From: an uncultured Bacteroidales bacterium
GTDB lineage: Bacteria > Bacteroidota > Bacteroidia > Bacteroidales > Paludibacteraceae
Direction of reading: 5' to 3'
Assembly: GCA_903901975.1 (NCBI GenBank)
Contig: CAIUTB010000129.1
Coordinates: forward strand, 1 to 64,000
Length of the DNA: 64,000 bases
Both the position numbers and the translations under genes were made by a program. Below the pieces are notes generated by a model. The model saw only the letters and a list, made by a program, of their open reading frames with translations. It was not told the origin of the DNA and made no database searches. How positions within the stretch are numbered: the first letter of the stretch is position 1; the number at the start of each line of letters is the position of its first letter. Positions 37,920 through 46,868 of this stretch are shown here, piece after piece.

Positions 37920-38138
37920 CTTTTAAAGTATTTTTAATTAAACGAAATTCTTTTTAAATCGCTTAAATAGAATATATATTTATATTTGAATATGACGTAA
38001 AGTTTAACAATTTTATAAATGCAAAGATATTAAAATTCCTTTAAAAATGGGACTTTGAATAACTATCCCTATTAAAATTTATTCCATTTTTTTTTGGAAA
38101 AATTCGAAAAGAATCGAATTCCAGACTAAGACTCACTC
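37920..38138. other. Leader region of the polysaccharide operon
   Basis: No gene is seen. The region holds the operon promoter (38022-38029) and a 95-base AT-rich leader. No UpxY/NusG-like antitermination gene or JUMPstart-like element was recognised here. Confidence 0.5.
38022..38029 (-). promoter_or_regulatory. -7 element of the polysaccharide operon
   Basis: TATCTTTG on the minus strand, a perfect Bacteroidota -7 box. The -33 element is not clear. Transcription would begin near 38015. Confidence 0.6.
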
Positions 38139-38166
38139 AAAAAACAACTACCAATTGAGGGTAGTT
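38139..38166 (-). terminator. Terminator of the UDP-HexNAc dehydrogenase gene
   Basis: On the minus strand AACTACC pairs with GGTAGTT across a 7-base loop and is followed by GTTTTTTG. It separates the dehydrogenase from the polysaccharide operon. Confidence 0.75.
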
Positions 38167-38320
38167 AAAGTTAATAATATAATGTAATACTTTTATTTTA
38201 ATTAATTTAAAAACTTCCAGTTAAGTCCTTTAAGCCTTTGATGAGTTCGTAATTACAATTATTATAATGGTAGATAGGCATTTCCACCTCGGAAGCTATC
38301 AACAAAACACTATTTAGCTA

Positions 38321-39610
38321 TTACAACCGTCCATCCACCCAACGTCTGTCTACTACTGCCTTTGCATCAAATATTACTGCTCCGGCTTTATAGTATTTCT
38401 CAAAATCGAATTTTTTAAACTCATCGTGCGAAACAGCTAGAAGAACAGCCTGATATTTTTTGTCTTCATTTAAAGCGGAGATAATTTCCACATTATACTC
38501 ATGTTTTACTTCATCAGCAGATGCCCATGGGTCATAAATATCTACATTCAATCCAAACTCACAAAGTTCGGTGAAAATATCCACAACTTTAGTATTCCGA
38601 ATATCTGGACAGTTTTCTTTAAAAGTAACACCCAGAATCAATACATTCGCACCCTTTATGGTATGTGTTTTATGAATCATCAGTTTCAGCACTTTATTAG
38701 CTATAAATGGAGCTATACTATTATTCACATGACGACCGGAAAGAATAACCTGAGGCACATAGCCCAAGGATTCTGCTTTACTTGCCAGATAATATGGATC
38801 GACACTAATACAATGACCACCAACAAGTCCTGGACTGTATTTTAGAAAATTCCATTTTGTGCCGGCAGCCTGCAAAACATCATTCGTATCTATACCCACT
38901 TTATCGAAAATTAGTGCCAACTCATTCACAAAAGAGATATTTACATCACGCTGTGCATTTTCAATAATTTTGGAAGCTTCAGCCACTTTTATACTGGGTG
39001 CCTTATGCGTTCCGGCTGTGATAATGGACGCGTACAAACCATCCACCAAATCGGCAATTTCAGGTGTTGAGCCGGAAGTTACTTTTTTGATCTTAGTGAG
39101 TGTATATACTTTATCACCCGGATTAATACGTTCAGGACTGTAGCCGGCATAAAAATCAACATTAAACGTCATCCCAGATACTTTTTCAATTTGCGGAACA
39201 CAATCTTCTTCGGTACAACCCGGATAAGTAGTTGATTCATAAATGGCAATATCGCCTTTGCTGATTACCCGCCCAAGCATTTGTGAAGCCTTGAGAAGAG
39301 GTTTCAGGTCGGGCATATTGAAATTGTTAATGGGAGTTGGTACGGTAACAATATACGTGTTGAAGGCTTTTAATTCTTCTTCGTTCGAAGAGAATGATAA
39401 GCCCAGTTCAGGATTTGATTTTTGAAGGTTTACCGCTAGTTGCATTCCTTCGAGATCAGCTTCCAAGGTATGATCAAAACCTTGTTGTAATTCTTCAACA
39501 CGTGTTTTGTTAATGTCAAATCCCAATACTCTGTATTTTTTTCCAAATTCTATGGCAAGTGGTAATCCCACGTAACCTAATCCAATTACAGCAATATCAA
39601 ATTTTTTCAT
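38321..39610 (-). CDS. UDP-N-acetyl-hexosamine 6-dehydrogenase (WbpO/TviB-like)
   Basis: Oxidises a UDP-HexNAc to the uronic acid with two NAD+. The 429 residues include GLGYVGLPLAIEF (NAD site, residues 11-23), DINKTRVEEL, VTVPTP, ESTTYPGCTEE, YSPERINPGDK, the central ENAQRDVNISFVNEL and the catalytic Cys in GLVGGHCISVDPYY. The HTLEAD and NPGD segments point to the WbpO/TviB group rather than UDP-glucose dehydrogenase. It is transcribed on its own just upstream of the polysaccharide operon and probably supplies it. Confidence 0.9.
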   Translation of the reverse strand: MKKFDIAVIGLGYVGLPLAIEFGKKYRVLGFDINKTRVEELQQGFDHTLEADLEGMQLAVNLQKSNPELGLSFSSNEEELKAFNTYIVTVPTPINNFNMPDLKPLLKASQMLGRVISKGDIAIYESTTYPGCTEEDCVPQIEKVSGMTFNVDFYAGYSPERINPGDKVYTLTKIKKVTSGSTPEIADLVDGLYASIITAGTHKAPSIKVAEASKIIENAQRDVNISFVNELALIFDKVGIDTNDVLQAAGTKWNFLKYSPGLVGGHCISVDPYYLASKAESLGYVPQVILSGRHVNNSIAPFIANKVLKLMIHKTHTIKGANVLILGVTFKENCPDIRNTKVVDIFTELCEFGLNVDIYDPWASADEVKHEYNVEIISALNEDKKYQAVLLAVSHDEFKKFDFEKYYKAGAVIFDAKAVVDRRWVDGRL

Positions 39611-39663
39611 TAAATAATCTAGTTTTAATACGGTAAATTTTTTTATTTAGATTTTTCAGAATG

Positions 39664-39697
39664 CAAAGGTACAAAAAAAGCTTTTATTTCATCCAAA
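39664..39697 (-). promoter_or_regulatory. Promoter of the UDP-HexNAc dehydrogenase gene
   Basis: On the minus strand, TTTG (39697-39694), 22 bases, then TACCTTTG (39671-39664). Both boxes match the Bacteroidota consensus; the leader would be about 47 bases. Confidence 0.75.
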
Positions 39698-39736
39698 TTG
39701 AATTAGAATAAAAGAACCTTGTAGATTATATTAATT

Positions 39737-39770
39737 AAAAAAATGAGCAATCAGCTTCCTGCTTGCTCAA
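39737..39770 (-). terminator. Terminator of the ABC exporter operon
   Basis: TGAGCAA pairs with TTGCTCA across a 12-base loop; a T run follows on the minus strand. The sequence between it and the exporter stop codon (39771-39935) shows no gene. Confidence 0.75.
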
Positions 39771-39935
39771 AAAATGAATAAATGAAATCTCAACTATCAA
39801 GAGTATTTTAGCGCTCATATGCTTTAAATTCTATTTGCAAAACAATCGTTAATTAAATCGATTCTATTTTTTCATTAACAGAGAACCAATTCATACCAGA
39901 AAAATAAGCTAATGATTGATCTTTAATAACTGACC

Positions 39936-41720
39936 CTAACTTTCCCGTTTCCCATGCAATAAGAGATTCACAGCATCCTGCATTGACCCTGCCTTGCTAA
40001 CAGCCCCGGAATTGACAAAGTAGATTTCGTCAGCACTTTCAATGGTGTTCAGTCGGTGTGCAATGATAATGCGGGTGGCACTTTTGGGTAGTTTGCGCAG
40101 AATGTCTTCCAACAATTGTTCGGTAACAGTGTCAATATTGGCAGTTGCTTCGTCGAGAATCAACAAGTCGGGACGGCGAATAACCGCACGAATAAAGGCA
40201 ATGATTTGTTTTTGTCCGAGGCTGAGACCTTCACCTGTCGATTTAATTTCGGCATGCAATCCACCATCGAAACGTTCCAATAGACCATGTAACCCAACTT
40301 CTTTCAGTTCTTTTATCAGTTCCTCATCACTTAGTTCAAAAAAACAGGCATTACCGTAAAGGATATTATCACGTATAGTTCCTGTAAACAGGAATGGTTC
40401 CTGCAGAATAAAACCGATTTTAGCCGAACGTCCGTTAGCATCATACGAGCGAATATCCAGACCATCGAGTAGAATTTGTCCGGCAGTTGGGTCATAAAGT
40501 CGTGCAATAAGCGAAGCAGTAGTGGTTTTTCCGCCTCCGGTAGGACCAACGAAAGCGTAGGTTTTTCCACGTACCAGATCAAAACTCACGTTTGTCAGAA
40601 TTTCTTTTTCAGCTGTATACGAAAACGAAACATTGCGAAAGGAAAGCAAACCCGAATTTTCTTCTTTTTTAGTAGCAGGAATCACATTCAGGCTATTCTC
40701 CTGTGACATAATTTGTGAAATACGATCCCATCCTGCCAATGCCACCTGAAAACTGGCCCACAAAGCGGCAATTTGCCTTAGCGGATTGTAAAATTGGGCA
40801 ATATATGCCAAAAAACTTATAAGCAAACCCACCGAAAATTGTCCGACTGAAATCATGTAAATACCTAACGCCAATACTACCAGCTGTCCGATACTCGAAG
40901 AGAAACCATAAACGGGAGTAAATACATTGTTTGCAATACCGGCTTTTATGGCACTATTGTAATTCTCGGTATTTACTTCGTCGAATTTTTTTCGGAAATA
41001 ATCACGGCGATTGAAAGCGACAATCACTTTGAAATTATCCAGACTTTCCTGAATTTCAGCACTCAGTCCTCCGGTATTTTTCATATTCACAGCATTTCGG
41101 TTTTTCACCCAGGGCGATACGGCTTTGGTAAAGAACCACAGGAAAAGGGCAGGAGCGAGGGCTGCCAATGCCAGTTTTGCGTCGATAGATAGTAGAAAAA
41201 TTACCGCCCCTAGCATAGTGAAAATACTACTCATGAACTGCACCAGCGACTGAGAAAAAAATTGGTTGATTTTATCGGTATCATTGTTGACACGCGAAAT
41301 CAGGTCACCGGCTTTGTTTTGATTAAAAAAGCTGATAGGCAGTTCCTGTAATTTGCTGAAAATATTGTTTCGCAGGTTGTACATCATGCGTTGCCCCACA
41401 CGTCCCATAAGTTGGGCTTGTGTATAACCGCTTACCAAAGCCAGCAAAAACACGCACAACAAAATTAAAGAGTATTTGATTAGTCCATCGTATTGGTGAG
41501 TTACCACAAATTTATCAACCGCATGTCCCATTAAATAGGGTGCTATAAGATTCAATCCTGAATTTAACAAGATAAAAAATATAGCAATGAAAAGGTTCGT
41601 TCGTTCCTGTCCAACCAAGGTCATTAATCGGGTGAGAATGACTTTAGTTTTTACTTTTTCGTAAGGCTCAAATGCTCCGGCACCGCCTCTACGTCCATGT
41701 GAGTTATTATTATTACTCAT
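39936..41720 (-). CDS. ABC exporter half-transporter with the catalytic ATP site residues
   Basis: A 594-residue half-exporter: six membrane helices (about residues 40-330), then the nucleotide-binding domain with Walker A GPTGGGKTT, signature LSLGQ (degenerate, usual LSGGQ), Walker B ILDEATANID with the catalytic Glu, and switch His in IIIAHRLNT. A charged Gly-rich N-terminus (GRRGGAGAFEPYEKV) precedes the first helix, as is common in these partners. It overlaps its partner gene by eight bases. The substrate is unknown; relatives export drugs or lipids. Confidence 0.92.
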   Translation of the reverse strand: MSNNNNSHGRRGGAGAFEPYEKVKTKVILTRLMTLVGQERTNLFIAIFFILLNSGLNLIAPYLMGHAVDKFVVTHQYDGLIKYSLILLCVFLLALVSGYTQAQLMGRVGQRMMYNLRNNIFSKLQELPISFFNQNKAGDLISRVNNDTDKINQFFSQSLVQFMSSIFTMLGAVIFLLSIDAKLALAALAPALFLWFFTKAVSPWVKNRNAVNMKNTGGLSAEIQESLDNFKVIVAFNRRDYFRKKFDEVNTENYNSAIKAGIANNVFTPVYGFSSSIGQLVVLALGIYMISVGQFSVGLLISFLAYIAQFYNPLRQIAALWASFQVALAGWDRISQIMSQENSLNVIPATKKEENSGLLSFRNVSFSYTAEKEILTNVSFDLVRGKTYAFVGPTGGGKTTTASLIARLYDPTAGQILLDGLDIRSYDANGRSAKIGFILQEPFLFTGTIRDNILYGNACFFELSDEELIKELKEVGLHGLLERFDGGLHAEIKSTGEGLSLGQKQIIAFIRAVIRRPDLLILDEATANIDTVTEQLLEDILRKLPKSATRIIIAHRLNTIESADEIYFVNSGAVSKAGSMQDAVNLLLHGKRES

Positions 41721-43461
41721 AATGATTTGTGCTGCGTTGTGAATTGAAAATCTGTACGTATTCAGGACTTGTATCCATTAACTCTTCGTGTGTTCCACTA
41801 GCCAGTATTTCGCCTTCTTCGAGCAAAATTATCTGTGCGTAATGTTGTACTGAGGCAATTTTTTGAGTTATGGAAAGCAAGCTAATTCCCGGATAGTTTT
41901 TTTCTATGTTCCCCAGAATTTTCAGTTCAGTCTGTCCGTCTACCCGAGCAGTAAAATCGTCGAGCAACAAAATTTTCGGATTCAATGCCAATGCTCGCGC
42001 CAGCATAATACGTTGTTTCTGTCCCCCCGACAAACTAGCGCCACGCTCACTCACAATGGTTTCTAACCCATTAGGCAAGGTGTCTATAAAATCATGAAGT
42101 TCCGCAGTTTTAATGGCTCTTGTCATTTGAGCTTCAGTAACCTGCTCGTTGAAAGCAATATTTTCGCGCAGACTCATACTGAAAATCACGCTATCCTGAA
42201 ATACGAAGCCAATCTGATGTTGAAAATTTTCTTTATTATATTCGTTCAAATCAATGTCATCGAACAAAATCTGCCCGCTGTTTGGTTTCAATAATCCGGT
42301 TAGTAAATAAAGCAATTGTGTTTTACCGGCAGCAGTTGGACCAATAATAGCTGTTCGTGATCCAGGGTTGATGGTTAGCGAAATTTCTTTCAATACGGGC
42401 TTTTCACCGAATGTAACATCAATATTTTTGAGCTCAATCTTTCCTTTAAGTGCTGTATCAATCGTTCCTGTATCACGAGTTTCGGGAGCATTCAGCACTT
42501 CACTAATACGGCCATAAGCCACTGACGCCTGGGCTATAAAATTACTGATAAACCCAATTACCATGATAGGGAAAATCAATATCACCAAATACGAGCTGAA
42601 AGCCGCAAAATCACCCAGAGACATGGCGCCGGTAATGACGAAATGTCCTCCCAGAGCCAGAATAGCGAGTGAAGCCATATTACCCACAAACACAACAATA
42701 GGTATGAGTGTCGCAAAAAGTTTCAGGATGGACAAACTCAGGTTGCGGGAATTGGTATTGGCCTCTATGAATTTATTGTATTCAGTAATCTGGGCATTCA
42801 ATACCCTTACTAGTGCTGCTCCAATAATACTTTCATTTATAATTTTATTCAGCCGGTCCACCACTTCACGGCTTTTTTTGAAAAGTAAACTCAAACGGCT
42901 AAACACAACTCCGAAAGCCCCGATAATTACCGGAATAATCACGAGTACATTCAGTGCCAGCTTCCAGTTAATAGAAATAAGCAACGCACTGGCCCCAACT
43001 ATGATAAATAACGACGATGCCAGCGAAACTACAGCCATTGATACAAACATTTTTACCGAATCTACATCTGAAGTGAGGTTGGTAAGTAGTTTGGATGGGT
43101 TTGATTGTTGAATAAAAGCGTAACTCTGACGTGAAATTTTATCTGTAAGTTTAGTTCGTAAATCACGTGCTACTCTTTCGGAAGCATAGGTTTGCAGAAT
43201 TCCCTGGAGAAAAGTTAATACGAAAATAATGAGCGAAGCCACCAAAAACTCAAGTACCACCGTTTGCATCGAAAAAGAACCTTTCGAGAAGTCGTCGATA
43301 CTGTGTGAAATGATTTTCGGTATGACCAGATTCACCGCATTACTCAGCAACGCGAAAACAATCAGTCCCGTAATCATAAATTTGTATGGTTTCAGTACAC
43401 CGAAAATGTTTGGTCCTTTCGGTCTTCCGCCCTGTTCTGATTTCGTTTGCTTTTTTGCCAT
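41713..43461 (-). CDS. ABC exporter half-transporter with degenerate Walker B
   Basis: A 582-residue half-exporter, first gene of the pair. The nucleotide-binding domain has Walker A GPTAAGKTQ, canonical signature LSGGQKQR and Walker B LLLDDFTARVD, where Asp replaces the catalytic Glu. The switch His is also lost (LLSITQKIAS). Together with the partner's intact Glu and His but degenerate signature, this forms one active and one inactive ATP site, as in TM287/288 and BmrCD-type heterodimers. A -7 promoter element lies 27 bases upstream. Confidence 0.92.
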   Translation of the reverse strand: MAKKQTKSEQGGRPKGPNIFGVLKPYKFMITGLIVFALLSNAVNLVIPKIISHSIDDFSKGSFSMQTVVLEFLVASLIIFVLTFLQGILQTYASERVARDLRTKLTDKISRQSYAFIQQSNPSKLLTNLTSDVDSVKMFVSMAVVSLASSLFIIVGASALLISINWKLALNVLVIIPVIIGAFGVVFSRLSLLFKKSREVVDRLNKIINESIIGAALVRVLNAQITEYNKFIEANTNSRNLSLSILKLFATLIPIVVFVGNMASLAILALGGHFVITGAMSLGDFAAFSSYLVILIFPIMVIGFISNFIAQASVAYGRISEVLNAPETRDTGTIDTALKGKIELKNIDVTFGEKPVLKEISLTINPGSRTAIIGPTAAGKTQLLYLLTGLLKPNSGQILFDDIDLNEYNKENFQHQIGFVFQDSVIFSMSLRENIAFNEQVTEAQMTRAIKTAELHDFIDTLPNGLETIVSERGASLSGGQKQRIMLARALALNPKILLLDDFTARVDGQTELKILGNIEKNYPGISLLSITQKIASVQHYAQIILLEEGEILASGTHEELMDTSPEYVQIFNSQRSTNHYE

Positions 43462-43487
43462 TAATTGAACATTTAATTTAAAACGTG

Positions 43488-43495
43488 CAAAGGTA
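43488..43495 (-). promoter_or_regulatory. -7 element of the ABC exporter operon
   Basis: TACCTTTG on the minus strand, 27 bases before the first gene. No good -33 match is seen. Confidence 0.55.
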
Positions 43496-43565
43496 CGAAT
43501 TTGGGTGCATTCCTAATCACTGATAAGCTTTAAAATAATAATCTTTCGTGTGAAAGGTTGTAAAT

Positions 43566-43593
43566 AAAAAAGGTTACTAAAGCAACCTTTTTA
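43566..43593 (-). terminator. Terminator after the VOC gene
   Basis: AAAAAGGTT pairs with AACCTTTTT around ACTAAAGC; the A/T arms give a U run on the minus-strand transcript. Confidence 0.7.
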
Positions 43594-43611
43594 AAATCTA
43601 TTTGTCTGGTT

Positions 43612-44076
43612 TTACAATAACTTAGCTATTTCAAACTTTTTCATTTTCATAAAAGCGGCTGTCACTTTTCCTGCTTTTTCAGCTGATGTCATTATCGAGG
43701 GCAAAATGGATGGAATGATTTGCCACGAAATTCCGTATTTGTCTTTCAGCCATCCACACTGACCTTCTTCGCCACCTTCGGTAAGATTGTCCCAATAATG
43801 ATCAATTTCTTCTTGCGAATTGCAAAATACCTGAAACGAAATGGCTTCAGAGAATTTGAATACCGGGCCACCATTCAGTGCAGTAAAAGATTGACCATTA
43901 ATTGTAAAAGTCACAGTCATCGCCGTTCCTTCGGGCTGATGATGAAATTCAAATCCTTCTTTACCGTACCGACTGATGGTTGTGATAGCTGAATTTTTGA
44001 AAATGGAAGTATAGAAATTTGCTGCTTCTTCGGCCTGATTATCAAACCAAAGGCAAGGAGTTATTTGATTAGTCAT
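43612..44076 (-). CDS. VOC family (PhnB-like) protein
   Basis: A 154-residue protein of the vicinal oxygen chelate superfamily, PhnB/YjdN branch: TPCLWFDNQAEEAANFYTSIFKNS, a paired beta-alpha-beta repeat, QVFCNSQEEIDHYWDNLTEGGEEGQCGWLKDKYGISWQIIP. The function of this branch is mostly unknown. It overlaps the SRPBCC gene by four bases (ATGA). A truncated relative lies at 44506-44655. Confidence 0.85.
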   Translation of the reverse strand: MTNQITPCLWFDNQAEEAANFYTSIFKNSAITTISRYGKEGFEFHHQPEGTAMTVTFTINGQSFTALNGGPVFKFSEAISFQVFCNSQEEIDHYWDNLTEGGEEGQCGWLKDKYGISWQIIPSILPSIMTSAEKAGKVTAAFMKMKKFEIAKLL

Positions 44077-44486
44077 TGTTGATCTTCTACGTATTTTTTG
44101 AAATTATCCAGAATCGCCTGCCATCCAAACTGCTGCATTTCTACCGGATTTTCGTCTTCCGTTTCAAATATTTCTGTAAGTTTAGTGCCGATTCCGGTGA
44201 ATTTAAAAATGATACTTACCTTACGGCCATCACCAAGTGTATATTCGAGCTGTTTAAAATCGATGATTCTGTCATAAGTTCCCCAAAAATCAAATCCAAA
44301 ACTGCCATCTTTTGCTTCCATGCGGTAATTGAACTTTCCACCTACTTGCAACTCATTGCTTGCAGTAGTTGTGTGCCAGTCTTCCGAAGCAGTATTCCAT
44401 TGTTCAACATCGGCAGGTGTTGTAAAAAGTCTCCAGACTTCTTCCAACGAAGCGTTGATATTTGTATGTACTGTAATTTTCTCCAT
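44073..44486 (-). CDS. SRPBCC (AHSA1-like) domain protein
   Basis: A 137-residue START-like protein: MEKITVHTNINASLEEVWRLFTTPADVEQWN, GGKFNYRMEAKDGSFGFDFWGTYDRI, and a C-terminal helix (MQQFGWQAILDNFKKYVE). Such domains bind small hydrophobic ligands. The frame is open up to 44591, but those upstream codons are out-of-frame leftovers of a VOC gene, so the ATG at 44486 is chosen; it also follows a purine-rich RBS-like AAAGAGAAAAAAG. It is co-transcribed with the downstream VOC gene. Confidence 0.85.
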   Translation of the reverse strand: MEKITVHTNINASLEEVWRLFTTPADVEQWNTASEDWHTTTASNELQVGGKFNYRMEAKDGSFGFDFWGTYDRIIDFKQLEYTLGDGRKVSIIFKFTGIGTKLTEIFETEDENPVEMQQFGWQAILDNFKKYVEDQQ

Positions 44487-44505
44487 CTTATTATCTTTTT
44501 TCTCT

Positions 44506-44655
44506 TTAGGAGTTAGGGTTCGTGCAGTTAAACATCCATTGAATTCCGAATTTGTCGATGCAACTTCTATAATATGCACCCCAGAAAACATCTTTTAAGT
44601 CGATAAAGACTGAACCACCTTCAGCTAATTTATCAAAGATTTGTTTAATTGTAAA
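44506..44655 (-). pseudogene. Remnant of a VOC/PhnB-like gene (3' end)
   Basis: The minus strand encodes in one frame IFDKLAEGGSVFIDL, then KDVFWGAYYRSC, then IDKFGIQWMFNCTNPNS and a stop. This is the conserved C-terminal end of PhnB-like VOC proteins (EGGxVxxxLxDxFWGAxxxxxxDKFGIxWMxNC). The N-terminal two-thirds are missing and no start is evident, so it is a decayed gene whose surviving end lies just upstream of the SRPBCC gene. Confidence 0.85.
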
Positions 44656-44679
44656 TATATTTATAGAACAGAAATTCAA

Positions 44680-45285
44680 TTATTTAGAAAAATTGTTCCA
44701 TTCAATCGAAACAATAATTTCATTTCTTCTTCCAAAAAACTGATAGGGAGGATTATAACCTAAAAACCTGAAATGTCCAATTGTTTTTATTCCTTTTTCA
44801 TACAGGATATTTCCAAGTTTTTCAGAATAAAATTTAATCTTTTCATCGTTGGCATAGCCACCAAAATGAATAACAGCAACAAATTCATCGGGAACTTCCT
44901 GAATTTTTACTGACTCATCTTTTGGATTAGGTAAATTTGTCTTGTTATATGCTGAGGGCATTACAAAACTCATGGTTGAAAGCGTATCGTTTACATCCAT
45001 GTGAACTGGTGAAGTCATTGAAATGTGAACGGACGATTCATTATTACCAAAAATATATCCAGCCAGTTTTCTAAATCCGGGTGAAGATAAATCCCGATAA
45101 TTGTTCGCTTTGGATTCGATGGTTGCAAATGTTGCAGCCGGATAAAACCGTATTTCAAAATTCTTTTCTTTTTGTATAACGGAATATTTTTGTTCTTCAG
45201 TTTTATTGGTTGCCATAATAACAATTGATTGAAATAGAACGAAAAACAAGAAAAGTACTATTAAAGCAATTCTTAATTTTTTCAT
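44680..45285 (-). CDS. SOUL-family heme-binding-like protein
   Basis: A 201-residue protein with an N-terminal signal or anchor (LRIALIVLFLFFVLFQSIVIMA) and a SOUL/HEBP domain: YSVIQKEKNFEIRFYPAATFATIE, GFRKLAGYIFGNNESSVHISMTSPV, SFVMPSAYNKTNLPNPKDESVKIQEVP, and RFLGYNPPYQFFGRRNEIIVSIEW. In other bacteria these proteins bind heme or other tetrapyrroles, but no function is established for the bacterial ones. It stands alone between two same-strand genes. Confidence 0.88.
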   Translation of the reverse strand: MKKLRIALIVLFLFFVLFQSIVIMATNKTEEQKYSVIQKEKNFEIRFYPAATFATIESKANNYRDLSSPGFRKLAGYIFGNNESSVHISMTSPVHMDVNDTLSTMSFVMPSAYNKTNLPNPKDESVKIQEVPDEFVAVIHFGGYANDEKIKFYSEKLGNILYEKGIKTIGHFRFLGYNPPYQFFGRRNEIIVSIEWNNFSK

Positions 45286-45371
45286 TAGTAGACTTGTTTA
45301 TTTTACAATTAAACAAATCATTCAGTCAAAAGTTGTTTTACATAAGGAAATAGTATTATTGATAGAAACTA

Positions 45372-46253
45372 TTAATCAGCTTTAATAAAGTCAATAGCAA
45401 TTTGTAAGGACTTTTTTCTTTCGGGAATAGGGAAAATTACCCAATCATGTTGCATTCCTGTAAACTCATGAAAACTGAAATTCCCAATACTTTTTACTTT
45501 TTCAGCCAACAATTTGCAATCGGGATAAAATAATTCATCCGACCCGAAGAAAACCAGCGTTTCACCTAAGCCGTTCAAATCACCGTTAATTGGCGATAGT
45601 AGGTAATTACGCACATCATCGCCGCCTGCATATTTCTTTCCGGCTTCAATCAATCCACTTAAAGGCAGTAGTTTGTCTTTAAGAATTTGATTTTTGATTT
45701 CAGGATTTTGCATCGAAAGATCGAGCCATGGAGAAAAGAGAATGAGCTTGCAGGGTTGTATTAATGCTTTTTCCTGTAGTAGTTTCTGCGCAAAAGCCAG
45801 TGCCAGTGAGCCACCTGCCGAATCACCCATCAGCATAAACCTATCATTTGGAAATATGCTCATAAGCCTGTCAAACGATTGTTGAACCATCTCAAATGTT
45901 TGCTTATAATTATATTCCGGTGCCAGGGGATAATCTATATATGAAACCTTACTGTTTGTTTCCCTAACGATAGTTTCAATGATTTTCCAATGCATCGCAC
46001 TTCCTTCAACTACATAAGCGCCACCGTGAAAGAACAAAATATGCGTATCATTGGCTTTGGCTTTGGCTTTGGGCTGTACACTAACAACATATTTTGTCAT
46101 TACCTGAAATTCAGAGACATTGAATTCAACTTTTAAATGCTTCGGAGTCAAAGGTTTTGATGATCTTGCCGGATTTTTAAAGGATTTTTCTACCAACTTT
46201 TTTGCGTTGATTATTCCCAGAAAAAAAGTGATGATTTTTGCCTGAACCGACAT
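45372..46253 (-). CDS. Alpha/beta hydrolase (HSL-like esterase)
   Basis: A 293-residue esterase or lipase of the hormone-sensitive-lipase group: oxyanion motif ILFFHGGAYVVEGSAMHW, nucleophile elbow MGDSAGGSLALAF and a terminal GMQHDWVIFP with the catalytic His. YIDYPLAPEYNYKQ is also typical. It has its own promoter on the minus strand, divergent from the NTF2-like gene. The substrate is likely a short acyl ester, but cannot be read from the sequence. Confidence 0.88.
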   Translation of the reverse strand: MSVQAKIITFFLGIINAKKLVEKSFKNPARSSKPLTPKHLKVEFNVSEFQVMTKYVVSVQPKAKAKANDTHILFFHGGAYVVEGSAMHWKIIETIVRETNSKVSYIDYPLAPEYNYKQTFEMVQQSFDRLMSIFPNDRFMLMGDSAGGSLALAFAQKLLQEKALIQPCKLILFSPWLDLSMQNPEIKNQILKDKLLPLSGLIEAGKKYAGGDDVRNYLLSPINGDLNGLGETLVFFGSDELFYPDCKLLAEKVKSIGNFSFHEFTGMQHDWVIFPIPERKKSLQIAIDFIKAD

Positions 46254-46318
46254 AAATAGTCTATTTTTAGATTGATTTGAACTTTGTGTTTATTGTTTTG
46301 TTTTAGAATTTAAAATTT

Positions 46319-46326
46319 CAAAAGTA
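46319..46326 (-). promoter_or_regulatory. -7 element of the alpha/beta hydrolase gene
   Basis: TACTTTTG on the minus strand, about 65 bases upstream of the start codon. It lies back to back with the plus-strand promoter at 46354-46389. Confidence 0.5.
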
Positions 46327-46353
46327 ATAATTCTGTTTAATTGTAGCAATATA

Positions 46354-46389
46354 TTTGACTTTTTTTATTCGGAAATTTAGCTATCTTTG
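46354..46389 (+). promoter_or_regulatory. Promoter of the NTF2-SDR-FAD trio
   Basis: TTTG (46354-46357), 24 bases, then TATCTTTG (46382-46389), followed by the start codon at 46416. Confidence 0.65.
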
Positions 46390-46415
46390 CATTTAACTAA
46401 AATACAGCTTATAAT

Positions 46416-46868
46416 ATGGAAGAAAATTCAACAATTAAGCCAATAAGTATTGAAACAGTAAAAGATCTTTGGTCAAAGACTTATAATACAGATGGAAAAC
46501 CAGATTGGTCGCATATTTTTCCGTATTATCACAAAGAAATCGTTTTTCAGGACACTATTCAGCGAATAGAAGGTATTGAAGATTTTACCGCCATGTGTAA
46601 TCGCCTGACCAAGCGCACCCACCAACTGAACATGGAAATTTTGTCGATAGCTCAGAATGACAATATCATCATTTTCGACTGGATTATGACCATGATGTTC
46701 AAAAAATATCCCAGCACACCTATGTACGGTTCAACCAAACTTACTATCAGTAAAGATGGTTATATACTGCAACAACGTGATTACTATGATTTATGGGGTG
46801 ATATTTTCAATAATATTCCACATTGGAATAAAATGTATCGTCGGTTTTTAATCAAAAAATTTGGATAA
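46416..46868 (+). CDS. NTF2/SnoaL-like domain protein
   Basis: A 150-residue protein with an NTF2-like cone fold: SIETVKDLWSKTYNTDGKPDWSHIFPYYHKEI, VFQDTIQRIEGIEDFTAMC, DNIIIFDWIMTMMF and YGSTKLTISKDGYILQQRDYYDLWGD. Family members include ketosteroid isomerases and binding proteins. It is coupled to the next gene by a TAATG overlap. The trio with an SDR and an FAD oxidoreductase suggests action on a lipid-like or isoprenoid molecule. Confidence 0.82.
   Translation: MEENSTIKPISIETVKDLWSKTYNTDGKPDWSHIFPYYHKEIVFQDTIQRIEGIEDFTAMCNRLTKRTHQLNMEILSIAQNDNIIIFDWIMTMMFKKYPSTPMYGSTKLTISKDGYILQQRDYYDLWGDIFNNIPHWNKMYRRFLIKKFG

Noticed and set aside
42563..43111. 182-residue plus-strand frame over the ABC exporter
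   Set aside because: It is antisense to the transmembrane domain of a clear ABC exporter and has no start context.
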